A stretch of 64,000 nt of DNA from contig NC_044582.1 of the NCBI RefSeq assembly GCF_901933205.1, forward strand, positions 15,605,820 to 15,669,819. Reading direction: 5' to 3'. Positions within the stretch are counted from its first letter, which is position 1; each line of letters begins with the position of its first letter. Below, in pieces: positions 61,836-64,000 of the stretch. Below the pieces are notes generated by a model. That model was not told the origin of the DNA, ran no database searches, and worked only from the letters and a program-made list of their open reading frames with translations. The translations under genes were made by a program, and so were the position numbers. This stretch comes from Camarhynchus parvulus (Eukaryota > Chordata > Aves > Passeriformes > Thraupidae).

Positions 61836-64000
61836 GGAGTGTGAGGCATTCTGGCCTGGAGGGAGCTTTTTCAGGAGGGTTTCTAGGGCAGGTGTCAGCA
61901 GCCTGGCTGGGAGCTGATGTCAAGGTGAGTTTCTGCTTCATCTCCTCTCTGGCTTCAGTCCCTCTCTTTGTTGTGTGTGTGCCTTTGGCCCTTCTGATGG
62001 AATAAGTGGGACTGCATCCCTACAAGATCCTTAGGTCTTTTATGCAGCACAAAGAGGAACTAACTCAAAGCCTTTAGAATCTGTCTCTTGCCCATTCTTT
62101 CTGGCTTGAAATTAAGTATGTCAAATATATCTTTAGCTGTGAGAACTTTCCTTATCCTTCCATGTCCATCTTCTGTCCCCAAGATGCTCCCCATGCCTTT
62201 CTTCTCGTACTTGCTCTTTCAGCACGGAGGTGGTTTTGTCTGTTAGAAAAGGGAACTGGCTGCCATAATTTCCTACATGTTCTTCACTTTCTTCCTTCCC
62301 ATCTTGGAAGTCACTATTCCAAATCTGTCTTGTGTTACACCTCATCTGCTTCCCCTTCCCAAAGCTTTTGCTGTGTCCAACAGATCGTGTTCCATGATTA
62401 TCTTTGTGAGCCATTTAAAATGATTTTGTTAGGGAACTGTGCTGTAAGTTGAGAGATGCCACAGAGTGGGTGTCATGTTTTTACAGCTCTTGGTGGCACA
62501 TAGGAGCCTCTGCACTGTTCCCAGTGGATGCCATGTACTCTAGAGCTTGCTGTCCCAGGCACAGACTCTGTCCAGCCTCTTGCACTCGGGCAGCTGAGGC
62601 TGATGGAGCAGATCTCGGGGCTCTCTGGCATGCTGAGTGTGTTTGAGCAGTGTTGCTGTTCCTGTAATTGCACTGGGTGGACAAACAGGCTGCTTATTGC
62701 TGCTGTGATTGCCCAGGAAATGTTCTGTCAACTCCACCCTTTTTTTCCTGATGTGCAGCACATCCCTCTGATCCAGTGTTGAGCTAAGCTGGAGAGGGGA
62801 GCAGAGCACAGGGTGAGTCATCTCACAAAGCTTTTGCAGCAGGTGTCTGGCTGAATCTGCTTACCTGCCTTTCTTTCCTCATGGTCTTTTTTTGCCCCAT
62901 CTCTCCAGTTTCTTTGGGTTGTTTTGTAACAAGGTGCTCTTAATAGAAATTTATTAGCTTATTTTTTGCCATTTGTCTTCCGTTCTTTCCCTCGAGATCT
63001 TCAACTTGCAGTGCAGGGGATAAACTGGCGGGTAAAGATGGTGTTGAGATACTTTTTGTTGCAACACTTCCATGGCGACTTCATTCAAAGAAAGTGAAGG
63101 AGAAGGGTCAGGAGAGCAGCACTTGGGGAGGAAGGAGAGGGAGGACTCCCAGCTACAATGCTGTTTCAAGTAAAACTTTGTGTTGGCTTTGTTGCATCAA
63201 AATGAGTTGACCATTTCACATGGAAAAGATATTTTTCCTTTCTTCAAAGGGAAGAAGAGATCCACATTATGAAGTGGTTCAGGCTTTTTTGTCATTATTA
63301 AAAAAGACAAACAAACCCTTTAGCTAGCATCTATTGTAAGGACTGCTGCTGTCTCCTGGCACTCTTCTGTCTCCCCTCATGTTTCTTATGTTGTCTGTCT
63401 TCTATAATTAAAGTTTTTCAGGACATGAGTGGTCATGTTTGCTGTTTGTGTGGTGCTGTTTGTACAAGATTCTGATTGATGTTGACTGCTCCTGTGCTCT
63501 GTGGCAGTGCAAACAAGTAATTAAGTAGCAGATAGAGATTTGATGTATGTATGAGTGGATGTGCATAACCCCCCTGATATGGAGGGGGAAATACAGAGCT
63601 TTTTGATAAATAATCTGTTTTCAGGTAGTGGGTAAAATGCCCAGTGTGCTCAAGGGAATGTGGCAAAGTAGAAGCCTCTGAGTACAGGAAGCTGTCAGGA
63701 ATTGCAGACACGAGTCATTCAGCAACTGCTTTGTTTAATACTTTTAAATGTTACTGTAACTTTTAATGCAGATGGACAAACCTTTCCTCATTTAAACAAG
63801 TAATTTTGTTCAAATGTCTGTAATAGAGTGTATTAATGCTTTTGGTCCTCATCACTTTTTTACCAGTCAGAAAGAGAAAGCTGTAGTAGGGTCTCCAGTG
63901 AGTCCATTTTGATATAAGACCATGCTTCAACTCCTCCGTCACTGGATAAATGCTGTATGGTTTCTTTTCACAACATAAATATTTAAAAGGAACATAACTT

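Larger units (their letters stand above)
49191..64000 (+). other. MITF: MITF intron 1, continued
   Basis: I see no exon, RNA gene or clear transposon. Open frames remain under about 110 codons apart from one of 125 codons (51219-51596, minus), and none resembles a MITF alternative first exon or any known protein. Poly-T runs occur near 57510-57545 and 61409-61421. The intron is not closed within the window. Confidence 0.75.

Noticed and set aside
1..64000. tRNA, rRNA, CRISPR arrays, bacterial-type operons or integrated prokaryotic systems
   Set aside because: No cloverleaf with A/B boxes, no regularly spaced direct repeats with spacers and no dense same-strand coding were seen; the window is ordinary vertebrate non-coding DNA.

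Overview
The window looks like vertebrate nuclear DNA, most likely from a bird. Coding density is close to zero, and there is one strong CpG island. Two fragments match the 3' region of CR1 LINEs, the dominant avian retroposon, and one stretch looks like an avian retroviral solitary LTR. The better-preserved CR1 tail reads like the variants I associate with songbirds, so a passerine is a reasonable guess, but that is recognition from memory and was not computed.

The only gene I can support is MITF, the melanocyte/RPE bHLH-leucine-zipper transcription factor. Its first coding exon of the A isoform (exon 1A) lies at 35541-35644 on the plus strand, inside a CpG island of roughly 35080-35940. The exon encodes 34 residues plus two bases of a split codon and ends at a CAG|GT donor. 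Everything after it (35645-64000) is the 5' part of the first intron. I could not find MITF exon 1H, exon 1B or exon 1M in the window, so they probably lie downstream.

Layout: 1-34754 is gene-free upstream sequence holding a probable solo LTR (3084-3515), several inverted repeats (1061-1089, 1857-1945, 8064-8197), a composite pentanucleotide microsatellite (13311-13445) and a cluster of CCAGTTTAA/TTAAACTGG motifs (28815-29050). A CR1 3' end (34755-35075) runs up to the edge of the CpG island. The island carries two perfect cAMP-response elements 37 bp apart, an inverted pair of ZNF143-like ACTACAAGTCCC elements, GC boxes, a G-quadruplex-capable run, and then the MITF-A start codon. The intron contains an older reverse-oriented CR1 (49066-49190), a 12-bp palindrome made of two facing ACAAT cores (49381-49392) and a small tandem duplication (61799-61835).

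Almost all open reading frames are chance frames: short, overlapping, without recognisable domains, or created by GC-rich or repeat sequence. I see no novel multi-gene system. The interesting material is regulatory: the architecture of the MITF-A promoter and several unexplained inverted-repeat structures.
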